Both the position numbers and the translations under genes were made by a program. Positions 33,761 through 43,588 of a stretch of DNA of 64,000 nucleotides are shown here, one piece after another. This DNA comes from Arthrobacter sp. zg-Y238 (GTDB lineage Bacteria; Actinomycetota; Actinomycetes; Actinomycetales; Micrococcaceae): the NCBI RefSeq assembly GCF_024385525.1, contig NZ_JANFLU010000011.1, forward strand, positions 496,001-560,000, written 5' to 3'. Positions within the stretch are counted from its first letter, which is position 1; each line of letters begins with the position of its first letter. Below the pieces are notes generated by a model. It saw only the letters and a program-made list of their open reading frames with translations. It had not been told where the DNA came from and did no database searches.

Positions 33761-33799
33761 GGGAGGGTGGAAACCGGTTGGTTTCCACCCTCCCTCTTT
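33761..33799. terminator. Strong bidirectional rho-independent terminator
   Basis: Perfect 15-bp stem (33761-33775 with 33780-33794) and a 4-nt loop. TCTTT follows on the + strand and TTT on the - strand. It separates the small membrane protein gene from the convergent LAxTG protein gene and can stop both. Confidence 0.9.
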
Positions 33800-33838
33800 A
33801 GCTGTTAGACCAGGCCCCTGCGGCCCCGTGAACGGCTG

Positions 33839-34396
33839 TTAGGCGTTCTTGCGGCGGGCGATCGTGACGGTAGCTACGCCTGCACCAAGCGCCAGGACGC
33901 CTGCGGCACCCCAGAGCATCATGGCGGAGTCAGCACCGGTGTCGGCAAGGCCGGCATCTGCAGAGGCGTTGGCGCCGGTTCCGGTGCCTGCGGCTGCCTC
34001 AACCACTACGGTGTTGGTGACTACCTTGCCGGACTGCACGCCCGTGGCCGTCAGGGTGTAGGTTCCGGCTTCGGCCAGGGTGACCTCGACGGCGAAGTTG
34101 CCGGCTGCATCGGCAACGGTGTTGTAGCTGCCGATCTGCTGGGCCAGGATGATCGGGCTGCTGACGCCGGTTCCGCCGACAACTACGGGGTTATTGGCGT
34201 AGGTGGCCGTTACGAGGACTTGCTCCCCGGGGATGAAGCCGGCGCCGCTGAAAACAACCGCCGAACCGGGGGTTACAACGCTGTCGCTGACCGTGCCGGT
34301 GGCGGGAGCAGGGTAGCTCTCAAGGGCGCTGGCAGCTCCGGCGCCAGCGAAGGCAAGGGCTCCGGTCAGAGCAAGTGCGGATACGGTTTTTTTCAT
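33839..34396 (-). CDS. LAxTG cell-wall-anchored surface protein
   Basis: 185 aa. A signal peptide (MKKTVSALALTGALAFAGAG, cleaved around ASA) is followed by one Ig-like or bacterial surface beta-sandwich of about 100 residues, then an Ala/Gly/Thr linker. The C-terminal sorting signal is LADTG near residues 151-155, then a hydrophobic helix and RRKNA. LAxTG is the motif used by class E sortases of high-GC Gram-positives, so covalent attachment to peptidoglycan is expected; no sortase is encoded in this window. It ends at a shared terminator. Confidence 0.85.
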   Translation of the reverse strand: MKKTVSALALTGALAFAGAGAASALESYPAPATGTVSDSVVTPGSAVVFSGAGFIPGEQVLVTATYANNPVVVGGTGVSSPIILAQQIGSYNTVADAAGNFAVEVTLAEAGTYTLTATGVQSGKVVTNTVVVEAAAGTGTGANASADAGLADTGADSAMMLWGAAGVLALGAGVATVTIARRKNA

Positions 34397-34641
34397 GTGA
34401 GACTCCCCGGTGTGCGTTTGATAAGAGACTGTGTGGTTATTGACGGTCGGCTCACACCAAGAACCCGTAGAACCAAGCCAAGAATATTTCTATTTGCAAT
34501 TAGTGTCCCCGGCCGCCTCCCGGATCGACCAGGTATACCTGCGTCCCTCCGCATAGCTTTCATGGAGTGGAACATGATTACGGTAACAGGTGTTGCCCCT
34601 ACTTCCAAGACGTATGTTATATGGAAATTGAAAATCAACGA
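34397..34641. other. Intergenic region between surface protein and DUF4012 gene
   Basis: 245 bp of lower GC than the first half of the window. It should contain the promoter of the LAxTG surface protein. No RNA gene, hairpin or credible frame was found; a + strand frame here overlaps the end of the DUF4012 gene and has no domain. Confidence 0.4.
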
Positions 34642-36522
34642 TCAGCTACAGGATTCGCCTCGGTCAACTGGAAGTATTACATCCTTCAGAGGCTGGACGG
34701 ACGGTGTGACTTGGAGCTTCGGTTCGGAATTTTGGACCACCCGGGAGAACTCGATATCCACTACTGCAGATTCGCCCGGGGCCAATTCCAGTGTCACCGT
34801 GCCCACGGGCCGCTGACCGTGTTTACCGGCACCAAATGCTATCGGTTCTCCGTTTATCCGGGCTGATTCGACGAGAGACTGGGCGGGACCATAGACAACA
34901 TAATTTGTACGGAAGTGTCCGGGCTCCACCCCATACACTCCGGCGCCTGTGACATAGGCCGGAAGTGAGGCAGCAGCGTCCTGTGGAGCGGTGTTTTCCA
35001 CCGTGAGCTGTACGTCGTAACGGCTGTACCCGTCGTCTTGGCACGTCTGCAGCAGTTGGGCCGTTCTCGATGCGAAGTAGTCCATTTTTGCCCCAGTTCC
35101 ATCGTTGAAATATGCACCGAAGGACGCGCCGCCGGCATTCGCTCCAGTCACGGAACCGGCCAGACCGGTAGTGGCAATAATGTCCTGTTCCTCTTTGTTC
35201 TGGGACCAGAGATATAGGCGGTTTTCCTGAACGCTGGTAGTCAATGCAGGGATCAATCGACTACTGTCTCCCTGCCCGTCTGTGAAGGCCGAGAAAACGC
35301 TGGCAGCTACGGCAGCGAAGTACGCGTCCTGAGCAACGGGATCTTCGATTTCACGGTAAACATCGGATAGGAGTGTGGGAACCACATTGTCCTTAGTCAA
35401 GGACCTCGGCAAGGATGTCCCGTCGATGGGGCGAACCACTGCTGGGTCCGTTAAATCCACTGGTCCCGTGGCCTCCAACAGGTGGGCCAGCACAACAGGG
35501 TCCAGGGCGAGTACTCCATCCACAGTTTTCCCAGGCCGTCGTTCCTCCCACATTCTTTTGGCCGTTTCGGCTGCGGTTGGAAAATGGGGGGTAAGGTTTA
35601 CATTCTGCATTTGCGTCCCGAGCCGCGCCGTGTAAAGGCGCTCCTGCTCCGGGTCCACTTCAAGGGGCGGCCTAAAGGCCTCCATGCCCGCAGCGCTGCT
35701 CTGGTCGCTCAGGCTGATTTGTCCATCCTTGACCGTCAGCACTGCAAGGGCTCCTGGAATACCGCCTGTCGCCCTCGATTCAGCACTGTTCTGGACCAAG
35801 AGTAGGTAATTGCGTTCCCCATCAGTACCGAGCATCGGTGGTAGGAGCTGAGCCGCCGACGCTGCCGTGCCCAGAGCGGTATCGACAGATTTCAATTGCT
35901 CGGTAGCGGAACGAATCGGATCCGCGACTTCCGGAAGGAGGCGCGACAGATCGATTGACGCCAGCCGGTCATGGGACAGACGTACGGTGTTTGCTGCCGT
36001 GGAAATGCTAGGGGCAGCCTCCTTGAGTTGGGCAGCATCGATCCGGCCATCCGTCGGGGAAAGCGCTTGCCAGTCCAGGGATTCGTATTGGCCCAGTAAT
36101 GGTGCAACAGCCCGGGCGGCAACATCGTCGGCTGAAACTGCAACTTCCGTCACGGCGGCAAAGTTGGCGCCGACAACGGGAACTGCTGAAGCGACTTTCC
36201 ACAACGGTCCGGTGGCGGTTGCACGAGCGCTCGAGGTGCTCTCACGCATCCGGTCAAAGGTCACCTTCCCGTCGCTATAAGCACCCTCTCCTAGCTCCGC
36301 ACGAAGCACGGGCACCAAGCTCATCGCTCTTTCGAGGTCTGTGCGGACCGTGGAGACCTGCTGGGTCAGCATAACTACGGCTGCGCTGGCTACAACAGCC
36401 GCGGCGATAGCTCCGATGGCTGCCCGACGAAGGGCGCGTTTCCTCAGACCGGTGTGCCCTTTTGCGCGGACAGGTTTCGCTGCTCTCGGCTCGGAGTCGA
36501 TGTCTGGGTCAATCGAGGTCAT
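34642..36522 (-). CDS. DUF4012 domain-containing membrane protein
   Basis: 626 aa. After a basic cytoplasmic N-terminus of about 30 residues, one membrane helix (about 32-53) leads to a large outside domain. The DUF4012 signature lies near residues 225-260 with ERNYLLLVQNSAESRATGG. Such proteins are often found in actinobacterial polysaccharide loci; their biochemical role is not known. Start ATG 36522 follows GAAGG. It is 113 bp after the sugar transferase on the same strand and may share its transcript. GC is lower than in the first EPS locus. Confidence 0.85.
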   Translation of the reverse strand: MTSIDPDIDSEPRAAKPVRAKGHTGLRKRALRRAAIGAIAAAVVASAAVVMLTQQVSTVRTDLERAMSLVPVLRAELGEGAYSDGKVTFDRMRESTSSARATATGPLWKVASAVPVVGANFAAVTEVAVSADDVAARAVAPLLGQYESLDWQALSPTDGRIDAAQLKEAAPSISTAANTVRLSHDRLASIDLSRLLPEVADPIRSATEQLKSVDTALGTAASAAQLLPPMLGTDGERNYLLLVQNSAESRATGGIPGALAVLTVKDGQISLSDQSSAAGMEAFRPPLEVDPEQERLYTARLGTQMQNVNLTPHFPTAAETAKRMWEERRPGKTVDGVLALDPVVLAHLLEATGPVDLTDPAVVRPIDGTSLPRSLTKDNVVPTLLSDVYREIEDPVAQDAYFAAVAASVFSAFTDGQGDSSRLIPALTTSVQENRLYLWSQNKEEQDIIATTGLAGSVTGANAGGASFGAYFNDGTGAKMDYFASRTAQLLQTCQDDGYSRYDVQLTVENTAPQDAAASLPAYVTGAGVYGVEPGHFRTNYVVYGPAQSLVESARINGEPIAFGAGKHGQRPVGTVTLELAPGESAVVDIEFSRVVQNSEPKLQVTPSVQPLKDVILPVDRGESCS

Positions 36523-36635
36523 TGATGTAGGCCTTCGTCAGGAGGAATAAGAAGGGGTAGTTCGCATTTGAGATGCCATTGAACAGCACTGTGACGGGTT
36601 GACTGCTGCACGACTGAGCCCTAGGGAGCGCAGGG

Positions 36636-38120
36636 TTAAACCGCGCCTTCACTCCTAAACACCGCGCGAAATGTCTTGAGAAGGATGACTATGTCCTGTG
36701 TGAGCGACCAATTCTCCACGTAGTACAAATCGAGTTGAATCGCTTCTTCCCAGGTCAGGTTGGAGCGGCCACTTACCTGCCACAATCCGCTCATACCGGG
36801 ACTCACAAAGAGACGTCGGTGGGCGGCGCCGTCATACAGTGCAACCTCGTGCTCACGTTGCGGCCGTGGACCTACTAAGGACATATCTCCTAAGAGGACG
36901 TTTAATAGTTGGGGCAACTCGTCGAGTGAGAACTTTCGCAGGATTCGTCCTGCGGAAGTGATTCGTGGATCATCCACGACCTTTGACAACGGTTTGTCGT
37001 GTGTACCTTGCTGCTCTAGCAGGGCAGCGAGTTCAGCATCCGCATCTTGCCGCATGGAGCGGAACTTCAGCATGCGGAATGGTTCGCCGCGAACGCCGAT
37101 CCGTTCCTGGGAGTACAAGACAGGCCCTGGGCTGGTTAGTTTCACGACGACAGCAACTGCGGCGAACACAGGGGACAACAAGAGGATAAGAAATAGCGAC
37201 CCGACCATGTCAAAAGAGCGCTTAACAAACCATCGCCATCCCGTAAGGCTCGGAGTGGAAACATGGATAAGAGGTAACCCGGCAACCGGCTGTGTGTGAA
37301 TCCTCGGACCGGCAATGTCCGTAAGAGCGGGGGCCATGATCATCCTGACCTGCATTTCAGCAAGTATCCATCCGAGCTCACGAATAATTTTGGGAGACAG
37401 AGGAACCCCACTGGATAGCGCTACGACGTCCGGTCTGACGGACCTTACGGATTCCACTATCGAGTCAACGGATCTGCTTTCCCCAAGATTGGGAAGGCCT
37501 AGAGATGGATTCGCGACAGTTCCCGCCGGAGCGCCGGGTAAATAAGTAGCAATGGGCACATAGCCGGCCATTGGCTGGCTAAGTAGCGCTCGGGCCAAAT
37601 GCTCAACACCATGGATACCCCCAATGAGCATAACCGTGGAGCTGCTGGCACCACGCTTCCGTTGGGTTCGAAGGTAACTGCGCAATAAGGTACGAGCAAT
37701 GAATAGTGACAACACACCGGCTGAAAGCGCCAGTCCGACAAACCCTCGCGCGACCTCTAGACGGAAGATGTATGAAACTGTTGCTACTAGGCCAAAGAGC
37801 CAAAAAGATGCACTAAGCAGACGCTTATACTCTTCCGTGCCGTAGCCCAATACGGTTGTGTCCCGGCTGCCGCAGAAACCAAGCATGGCCCACCAGATAA
37901 CTGAGAGAGCCACTGTCATCACAACGTACGGCTGGCCCTTCATCTGAATGAGATCTTGACCGGACGGCGCTCCAAACCTCAGGACTAACGCTCCCGACAT
38001 CGCCCACAAAACTACTCCGGCATCAACCAGTTGCAGTAGCAGCGAGTAATTCTTACGCCAGTCAGATCGTTTTGAATCTTTTTTTAGTGCGTAGGTAGCC
38101 AGCCCCCCATGAGCTTCCAC
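36636..38120 (-). CDS. Polyprenyl-phosphate sugar-1-phosphate transferase, second copy
   Basis: 494-aa paralog of the enzyme at 14903-16420. N-terminal membrane helices and a Rossmann-like middle precede the catalytic domain with SPGPVLYSQERIG, MLKFRSM, SLDELPQLLNVLLGDMS, VGPRP, SPGMSGLWQVSGRSN and DLYYVENWSL. The GTG start overlaps the TAG stop of the BY-kinase gene, so both are translated together. It should start repeat-unit assembly for the second polymer. Base composition is clearly lower in GC than its paralog, in keeping with separate acquisition. Confidence 0.92.
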   Translation of the reverse strand: MEAHGGLATYALKKDSKRSDWRKNYSLLLQLVDAGVVLWAMSGALVLRFGAPSGQDLIQMKGQPYVVMTVALSVIWWAMLGFCGSRDTTVLGYGTEEYKRLLSASFWLFGLVATVSYIFRLEVARGFVGLALSAGVLSLFIARTLLRSYLRTQRKRGASSSTVMLIGGIHGVEHLARALLSQPMAGYVPIATYLPGAPAGTVANPSLGLPNLGESRSVDSIVESVRSVRPDVVALSSGVPLSPKIIRELGWILAEMQVRMIMAPALTDIAGPRIHTQPVAGLPLIHVSTPSLTGWRWFVKRSFDMVGSLFLILLLSPVFAAVAVVVKLTSPGPVLYSQERIGVRGEPFRMLKFRSMRQDADAELAALLEQQGTHDKPLSKVVDDPRITSAGRILRKFSLDELPQLLNVLLGDMSLVGPRPQREHEVALYDGAAHRRLFVSPGMSGLWQVSGRSNLTWEEAIQLDLYYVENWSLTQDIVILLKTFRAVFRSEGAV

Positions 38121-39595
38121 TAGCGGCGCCCGCCGACTGCGTGATCAGAGTCGCGGCTAGGCTTTTTCGAACGCCGAGCGGCTTTCATGTGGCTACCGTT
38201 AAAAGCCTTCGCAGGATTTCGACTCTTACGATGTGAGTCAGGCTTCGAGGCGTAGGAATAGTAGCTATAGGCGTAGGCATCGGGGCCTTTCGTGGGCAGG
38301 AGGTTGACAACGACTCCCAACAAGTCAGCGCCTACCAGATTCAGAGATTCCAGGGATTTTTCCACGTCGTGTGTGCGGACCTTCCCAGCGCCAACGACCA
38401 AGACCACACCGTGACCTTTTTGGGCGAGAACGGTTGCATCGGTAACGGGGATAAGTGGAGGTGCGTCGATTATTACGACGTCGAAGTTACTTTCCAGTTT
38501 CCGGATCAACGTTGCCATAGCATTCGATCCAAGTAGTTCACTTGGATTCGGGGGCACACGGCCAGAGCTTAGGACATACAACTCCTGTTCCCCCCACGGT
38601 TGAAGAAGGTCCATGACATCAGCAGATCCGACCAGGGCGGTTGTGAGTCCCGCACGTCCTTCGAGCCCTAGGTACTCCGCTACCATAGGGCGCCGTAGAT
38701 CAGCATCTATGAGCACGACGCGTTGACCATCCTGTGCCATAGCAATTGCCAAATTTGTCGCCGTTGTACTCTTGCCCTCACCTGGCAGTGACGACGTCAC
38801 CAACATCGTTTTGGACTTGCTACTCACATTGGCAAACTGCAGATTGGTACGTATATGACGGAAGGACTCCGCGCGAGGACTCTGGTGCCCCGCCTGAGTC
38901 AGAAGCGGTTTCTTTGACGCGTCGCCGTCGAACGCTACACCGCCTAGAACGGGAGCCTTAGTGATGCTTGACAGATCGTTTTCGCTACGAACTCGCGTGT
39001 CCGAAGACGATCGAATCAGCGCGCTCACCAGGCCGGCCAGCAGCCCTAAGAAGATTCCAATCACGAGATTGAGACCCATATTGGGGCCCGACGGAGATTC
39101 GGGGGCAACTGCCGGAGTGACTATGGAGAGCCGGACAGGGGACGAGACAGCTTCCGCAGGGCGCTCAAGCGTTTCAACCTGCTCAATGAGGCTATTGGCA
39201 ATAGCCTGAGCTAAGGCAGCAGCCTGCACCGGAGAGTCGTCGTCCACTGCAATAGATATCAGTACAGTATCGAGGTCAGCCGATGCCCGAACCTGGTCCA
39301 GCAGCTCAACAGGTTCTATATCCAGGCCGAGTTCGTCAATTGCTGGCTGGAGGACGGCAGGGGTCTTTACGGTCTCAACGTAGGACTTTACCCGTCCTTG
39401 GCTGAAAGTATTTCCCTGTTGTAGCTCTGATACCGCGCCTGAATTCTGAATTGCCACGAAGAGGCGTGTGTTGGCTGTATACGTTGGGGAAGAAACCAAG
39501 GTTATTCCCGCTGCCGATAGGAGCCCGAGACAGCTGGCCACGACAACTAGTGTCCATTGCCGCCTCAAAATCCGTACGTACTCGTTGAGCTGCAA
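38120..39595 (-). CDS. Wzc/CpsD-like tyrosine autokinase fused to Wzz domain (BY-kinase)
   Basis: 491 aa. A Wzz domain has helices at about 14-34 and 174-195. The cytoplasmic kinase follows with P-loop SLPGEGKST (269-277), Walker A' VLIDADL (294-300) and Walker B VVIIDAPP. A C-terminal Tyr cluster DAYAYSYYSYAS is the usual autophosphorylation site. These kinases control polymer export and length through cycles of phosphorylation; the LMW phosphatase at 52890-53468 is a candidate partner. Start TTG 39595 follows GGAGG, which supports the unusual start codon. First gene of the minus-strand group. Confidence 0.92.
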   Translation of the reverse strand: MQLNEYVRILRRQWTLVVVASCLGLLSAAGITLVSSPTYTANTRLFVAIQNSGAVSELQQGNTFSQGRVKSYVETVKTPAVLQPAIDELGLDIEPVELLDQVRASADLDTVLISIAVDDDSPVQAAALAQAIANSLIEQVETLERPAEAVSSPVRLSIVTPAVAPESPSGPNMGLNLVIGIFLGLLAGLVSALIRSSSDTRVRSENDLSSITKAPVLGGVAFDGDASKKPLLTQAGHQSPRAESFRHIRTNLQFANVSSKSKTMLVTSSLPGEGKSTTATNLAIAMAQDGQRVVLIDADLRRPMVAEYLGLEGRAGLTTALVGSADVMDLLQPWGEQELYVLSSGRVPPNPSELLGSNAMATLIRKLESNFDVVIIDAPPLIPVTDATVLAQKGHGVVLVVGAGKVRTHDVEKSLESLNLVGADLLGVVVNLLPTKGPDAYAYSYYSYASKPDSHRKSRNPAKAFNGSHMKAARRSKKPSRDSDHAVGGRR

Positions 39596-39857
39596 GTCCT
39601 AGGCCTCCTAAATGGGCGATATAATCCGAAACCGGTGCGCTGATTTACCGGTCAAGGAACCCACAGGCTTTAGTTCCGCGGCCTGACTCTAGAGCTAGGA
39701 GACGCAGAAGGGATATGCCCGTGTACGGTTGTCACTTGTGAGCAGTAACTAGACCTATACTAGCGGTACAAACGTACGTCTATACGCACGACTTTCAGCG
39801 AAGATACCGACAGCTTCTGGAGTTGTAAGACCCCTGGATAAGTCAGATTGGGGCGCG
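39596..39857. promoter_or_regulatory. Divergent promoter region of second EPS locus
   Basis: 262 bp of lower GC between the BY-kinase (-) and the GT2 gene (+). It must carry promoters for both arms of the locus. It has no TACTCG(T/G)G motif, which suggests separate control from the first EPS locus. No hairpin or small gene was recognised. Confidence 0.45.
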
Positions 39858-40670
39858 ATGCCGTCAACTAGTTCGACCAAGTGGTCACTCGTGACCGTAA
39901 CCTACAACAACTCGTCCGTTCTTAAGCGTTACTGGGATAACCTAGAATGGCCCGCCGGTGTGGAGTGGATAGTCGTCGACAACGCATCTTCCGACGACAG
40001 CGTCGCCGTAGCCGAAGCCCTTGGAGCCCGCGTTATCGCCTTACCGAAGAATTGCGGTTTCGGAGCGGCCAACAATGTTGGATTCGATCACGCCTCGGGG
40101 GACTATGTCGCCTTTGTTAATCCCGACGTGACCGTAGATTTCGGTTCCCTGGATATTCTTCGAGAAGTCATTGATACCGCGAACGCCCTCGTGGCACCAC
40201 AGTTAACGAACGATGACGGGACGTTGCAAGCCAACGGACGCGGTCTGCCTTTCCTTCTGCACAAAATACGCCATAGGCTTGAGCCCTCAAGCCTAGACGA
40301 ACAGTACCGCTTGTTCAGTAACGATGGTGAGGACAGAGAGGTTTCTTGGTTCATTGGTGCGGTAGTAGCGGGAACTAAGGAAACCTTTGCGAAGCTAGGC
40401 CCTTGGGATCCGGCCTTTTTCCTCTACTATGAGGATGCCGACATTTGCCTCAGGGCGAAGAAAATGGGTCACAAATCTATCGTGTGCGGAAGTGCCCGCT
40501 GGGTACACGGATGGCAGCGCGAAACAACGTCATTCAGGTTTGTCCCCTGGAAACGAGAGCTAGCGTCGATGGCGAAGTTCTATTCACGCTACCCTGCACT
40601 CCTCTCACTATTCCCGTCAGGCACCGCCAAGAAGCTGCGGGCTACGGAGGAAGCTAGATCATGCGTATAG
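39858..40670 (+). CDS. Glycosyltransferase family 2 (rhamnosyltransferase-like)
   Basis: 270-aa inverting GT-A enzyme. The N-terminal nucleotide-binding strand reads WSLVTVTYNN, followed by EWIVVDNASSDDS and PKNCGFGAANNVGF, typical of the WcaA/RfbF group. The metal site lies in VAFVNPDVTV, and FLYYEDADICLRAKKMG is the downstream acceptor-side motif. It would add a sugar to the second polymer's repeat unit. Start ATG 39858 follows GGGGCG. Its last 10 bases overlap the next gene. Confidence 0.9.
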   Translation: MPSTSSTKWSLVTVTYNNSSVLKRYWDNLEWPAGVEWIVVDNASSDDSVAVAEALGARVIALPKNCGFGAANNVGFDHASGDYVAFVNPDVTVDFGSLDILREVIDTANALVAPQLTNDDGTLQANGRGLPFLLHKIRHRLEPSSLDEQYRLFSNDGEDREVSWFIGAVVAGTKETFAKLGPWDPAFFLYYEDADICLRAKKMGHKSIVCGSARWVHGWQRETTSFRFVPWKRELASMAKFYSRYPALLSLFPSGTAKKLRATEEARSCV

Positions 40671-41731
40671 TGTTCGACATTTCAGGTGCCACCGAGATGT
40701 CCGGAGGCATGCGGCTGCACGCAACCGAAATCGTCAGGGCATGGGCGACAAGGTATCCAGAGGACCATATAACCGTTTTCGGTACTAGGTGGGCGGCGGA
40801 CGAATTCAGAGACTTGCACCAAGTTCGGGTGCTGAAATGGTCAAACGAGGGAATCCCCCTAAGATTTTTCGGCCAGATATTTGTTGCTCCTTCAGTACGA
40901 CGTCTGCTAAAGGCGGACTTTCTGGTCTCGCTTAGTCCTATCGTTTCACCGCTGACGGCCAAGCGGCGTGGGGTGTGTTTCCAACATGACTGGCGGCATA
41001 TTAAAAATCCGGACGAGTTTTCGAAGGCCAAGAAGGTTTACCGAAAGTTGTGGACATTATCAGCTTCGCGTGCCCTTGTGAATGCGTGCATATCCGAAAA
41101 GACTAGAGATGAAACTCTCACCATCGTTCCTGGATCGAGGACCATTCTCGTCTCCAACGGGGGCGATCACCCCTCACGATGGAACACGGTGATGGAAAAA
41201 GAGGCAGAGGATCTTGCTGGGTCTATTGTGACCTTCGGGCATCACAACAATAAGCGGCCTCATCTAGTGATCGAGGGGTTTGCTCGCTTCCTTGCCAGCA
41301 ATCCAGAATCTAAGGCGCAACTTGTTGTGTTGGGGGCGCGAGGATCCTTACAGGAGAGACTCGAAAGCCTCGCCAGTGGGCTAGGAATCACTTCTCGGGT
41401 AGTGTTCCCAGGGTTTGTCTCGGATACTCAGTACCAGAATATCGTGGCGCAGGCAGTCTGCATTGTGCTTGCCTCCAGCGACGAGGGTTATGGTCTGCCC
41501 ATGGCGGAGGCGGACTACTTTGGGTTGCCGGCTATAGCGACATCGGACAGTGGCCTCGATAGCATTTTCAATAACTTGATTGTTGCTGAGCCGACATCGT
41601 CAGGTTTGGAAATTGCGATTAAGCAGGCGCTGACGGTGGATACGACCTCGCGCGCCAAGACCCTGCCATCATGGCAGGACTCAGCATCTGTCCTCCGACG
41701 TTTTTTGTCGACCGTTGCCCTGGCGCATTAG
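40661..41731 (+). CDS. Glycosyltransferase family 4 (GT-B fold)
   Basis: 356-aa retaining glycosyltransferase. The C-terminal donor-binding half carries VTFGHHNNKRPHLVIEGF, LVVLGARGS, and the E-x7-E type segment SSDEGYGLPMAEADYFGLP. The N-terminal half, with FDISGATEMSGGMRLHA, is the acceptor domain. Start ATG 40661 follows GGAGGAAG and overlaps the GT2 stop, so these two genes are co-translated. Donor and acceptor sugars are unknown. Confidence 0.9.
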   Translation: MRIVFDISGATEMSGGMRLHATEIVRAWATRYPEDHITVFGTRWAADEFRDLHQVRVLKWSNEGIPLRFFGQIFVAPSVRRLLKADFLVSLSPIVSPLTAKRRGVCFQHDWRHIKNPDEFSKAKKVYRKLWTLSASRALVNACISEKTRDETLTIVPGSRTILVSNGGDHPSRWNTVMEKEAEDLAGSIVTFGHHNNKRPHLVIEGFARFLASNPESKAQLVVLGARGSLQERLESLASGLGITSRVVFPGFVSDTQYQNIVAQAVCIVLASSDEGYGLPMAEADYFGLPAIATSDSGLDSIFNNLIVAEPTSSGLEIAIKQALTVDTTSRAKTLPSWQDSASVLRRFLSTVALAH

Positions 41732-41778
41732 CAGCACGCGGAAGGCAGAGGAAGGTTGAGGCCACGGGTGCAAAATCG

Positions 41779-43059
41779 ATGCGACAGGTACTGATGAAAA
41801 ACGCACCGAGCCTGAATCACAAAGGGCTCATAAGAATCACTTCGCGGATGGGTGGGTTCGGAGCAACTGCTCTGCTTTCGGGACTGATTAACGTTGCCAC
41901 TATCCCTGTTGTCGTTGCATCCGTAGGCGCGAATGCTTGGGCCAGTATTGCTGCCGGCCAGGCTGTGGGTATTATCGGCAGCATTTTGATCCACCTTGGA
42001 TGGGGGATTACTGGGCCTGCAGAAATCGCCGCAACTGCGAATGACCTGGCACGGAAGCACATCTACCGCGAATCCATCGCTTTTCGAGCGGTAATAGTTC
42101 CACCAATATTGGTTCTTGTCTCATTTATTTGTTGGAATATTGTTCCGCCCGCATACTCCATAGCAGCTGCCGTCGCAGGTATCGGATCCGCGCTTCTCGG
42201 GCTCACAGCTGCGTGGTATTTCGTCGGGAAGGGCGATCCAGTTGGACTGATGAAGCTGGATACACTGCCAAGAATCCTGCCGACGGTCGCAGGCGCGGCG
42301 CTGCTTCTTATCTACCCCCACGAGATTGTGTTCTCGCTTGCAATCGTGGTCTCTTCAATTATGCCTCTCCTGATGGCCTCACGAGCTATCTCGGTAGGGG
42401 CTAAGGGAAGTAGTTATGTTTCCTATCTGACCATGGCTCGTGCACGAAAGCTGCTTCATTCACACGCGTCAGGACTCGTCGCGTCAATCGTTTCTCAAGC
42501 CTATCGCTATCTGCCTCTGATCCTGGTCACCGCAATAAGGCCTGACCAAGCAGTCGCATACGCTTTGATAGACAGAATTATAAAGTTTGCAGAAGCAGCG
42601 GTGAAACCTCTTTCGCAAGGTTTGCAGTCTTGGATTCCCACCGCCGGACCCAGCTACTTGACCTCGAGGGTCCGGAACGCCATGCGTGTCGCAAGCCTTG
42701 GAGGCCTCGCTGCGTTTTTATTCTTCCTGCTACTGGGTCCTTTTGCTAGCAGCATTCTAGGGAACGACTCGATCGAAATTTCAGCAAACCAGTATCTACC
42801 TGCCGCGCTGGCAATTGGTTTGACGGTCGTTACGCAAATGGGGATGCTTGGGTTATTAGCACTAGGGCATCGTTCATCCGTAGCATTATCTGTATGCGTA
42901 GGCGGCGGACTCGGGCTAGGAATATTGTGGCCTGCGGTGACATGGACCGGAGCAACTGGCGGTCTCTATTGCCTTGTCCTCGCGGAGGCTGCAGTATTGG
43001 TATTCCAAGTCGCTGTTCTTCGACGCGATTTCACGGTCCGCAGGCGCCGCAGAACTTGA
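41779..43059 (+). CDS. Wzx-like flippase, second EPS locus
   Basis: About 426 aa from ATG 41779; ATG 41794 is an alternative and the frame extends back to 41671 inside the previous gene. It is a polytopic membrane protein with about 12 helices and a pattern GGFGATALLSGLINVATIPV at the first helix, consistent with the MOP flippase superfamily. It would move lipid-linked repeat units across the membrane. It has little visible similarity to the flippase at 19893-21455, so the two loci probably handle different polymers. AT-richer than its counterpart. Confidence 0.75.
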   Translation: MRQVLMKNAPSLNHKGLIRITSRMGGFGATALLSGLINVATIPVVVASVGANAWASIAAGQAVGIIGSILIHLGWGITGPAEIAATANDLARKHIYRESIAFRAVIVPPILVLVSFICWNIVPPAYSIAAAVAGIGSALLGLTAAWYFVGKGDPVGLMKLDTLPRILPTVAGAALLLIYPHEIVFSLAIVVSSIMPLLMASRAISVGAKGSSYVSYLTMARARKLLHSHASGLVASIVSQAYRYLPLILVTAIRPDQAVAYALIDRIIKFAEAAVKPLSQGLQSWIPTAGPSYLTSRVRNAMRVASLGGLAAFLFFLLLGPFASSILGNDSIEISANQYLPAALAIGLTVVTQMGMLGLLALGHRSSVALSVCVGGGLGLGILWPAVTWTGATGGLYCLVLAEAAVLVFQVAVLRRDFTVRRRRRT

Positions 43060-43588
43060 TAGCGCTGGGTGCTGTTACGCCTTCGGCCATGCGTGCGGAA
43101 AGGGAGCAGGCTTTTCGAAACAGATCGGTCCTATTGACCCAAACGCTGACTTGCGATGTTGTTTGTGTCCTCAAGCGTGCCGTTACGGTCCCGGAGCAGA
43201 ACGGTATCTAGACACGGTAATTGGGTCGTTGGGCGGTGCCCTACTGATTGCCCGGCACGGACTTTTCCTGAGCGAGCTCTTACTTCAGGGGGTGCTGGTG
43301 CTTCAGCAATCTCATAGTCGCCAATGAACGGTCTTCGACTACTTCGGTTCGGCAGATGTCTCGGATATAGCTCTAAGTTCCGGAGCTATCTCCATTGTCA
43401 TGGCGGCAGACGAGATGCGAAGGCGGTGCTTACATCAGTGTTTTCCCGCACTTTGAACATTCTGGGCCGTTTCCGGGGCTAAAGAAGTACCGTTTGCGGG
43501 CAGAGCTCCTGGGGGTTGGGTGCCTGGACCGACTAGGGCGAACTATAGATCGCCGACTGAAGCTTGGGACGTTACCCGGAATGAGATG
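43060..43588. other. 529-bp gap without recognisable gene
   Basis: The stretch lies between the convergent flippase and acyltransferase genes. Small open frames occur but have no domain, ribosome site or codon pattern like the neighbours. No insertion-sequence ends or strong hairpin were found. It may be decayed coding DNA of the acquired locus. Confidence 0.4.

Noticed and set aside
34567-34866. 99-aa frame on the + strand
   Set aside because: Two thirds of it is antisense to the DUF4012 gene and it has no recognisable features.
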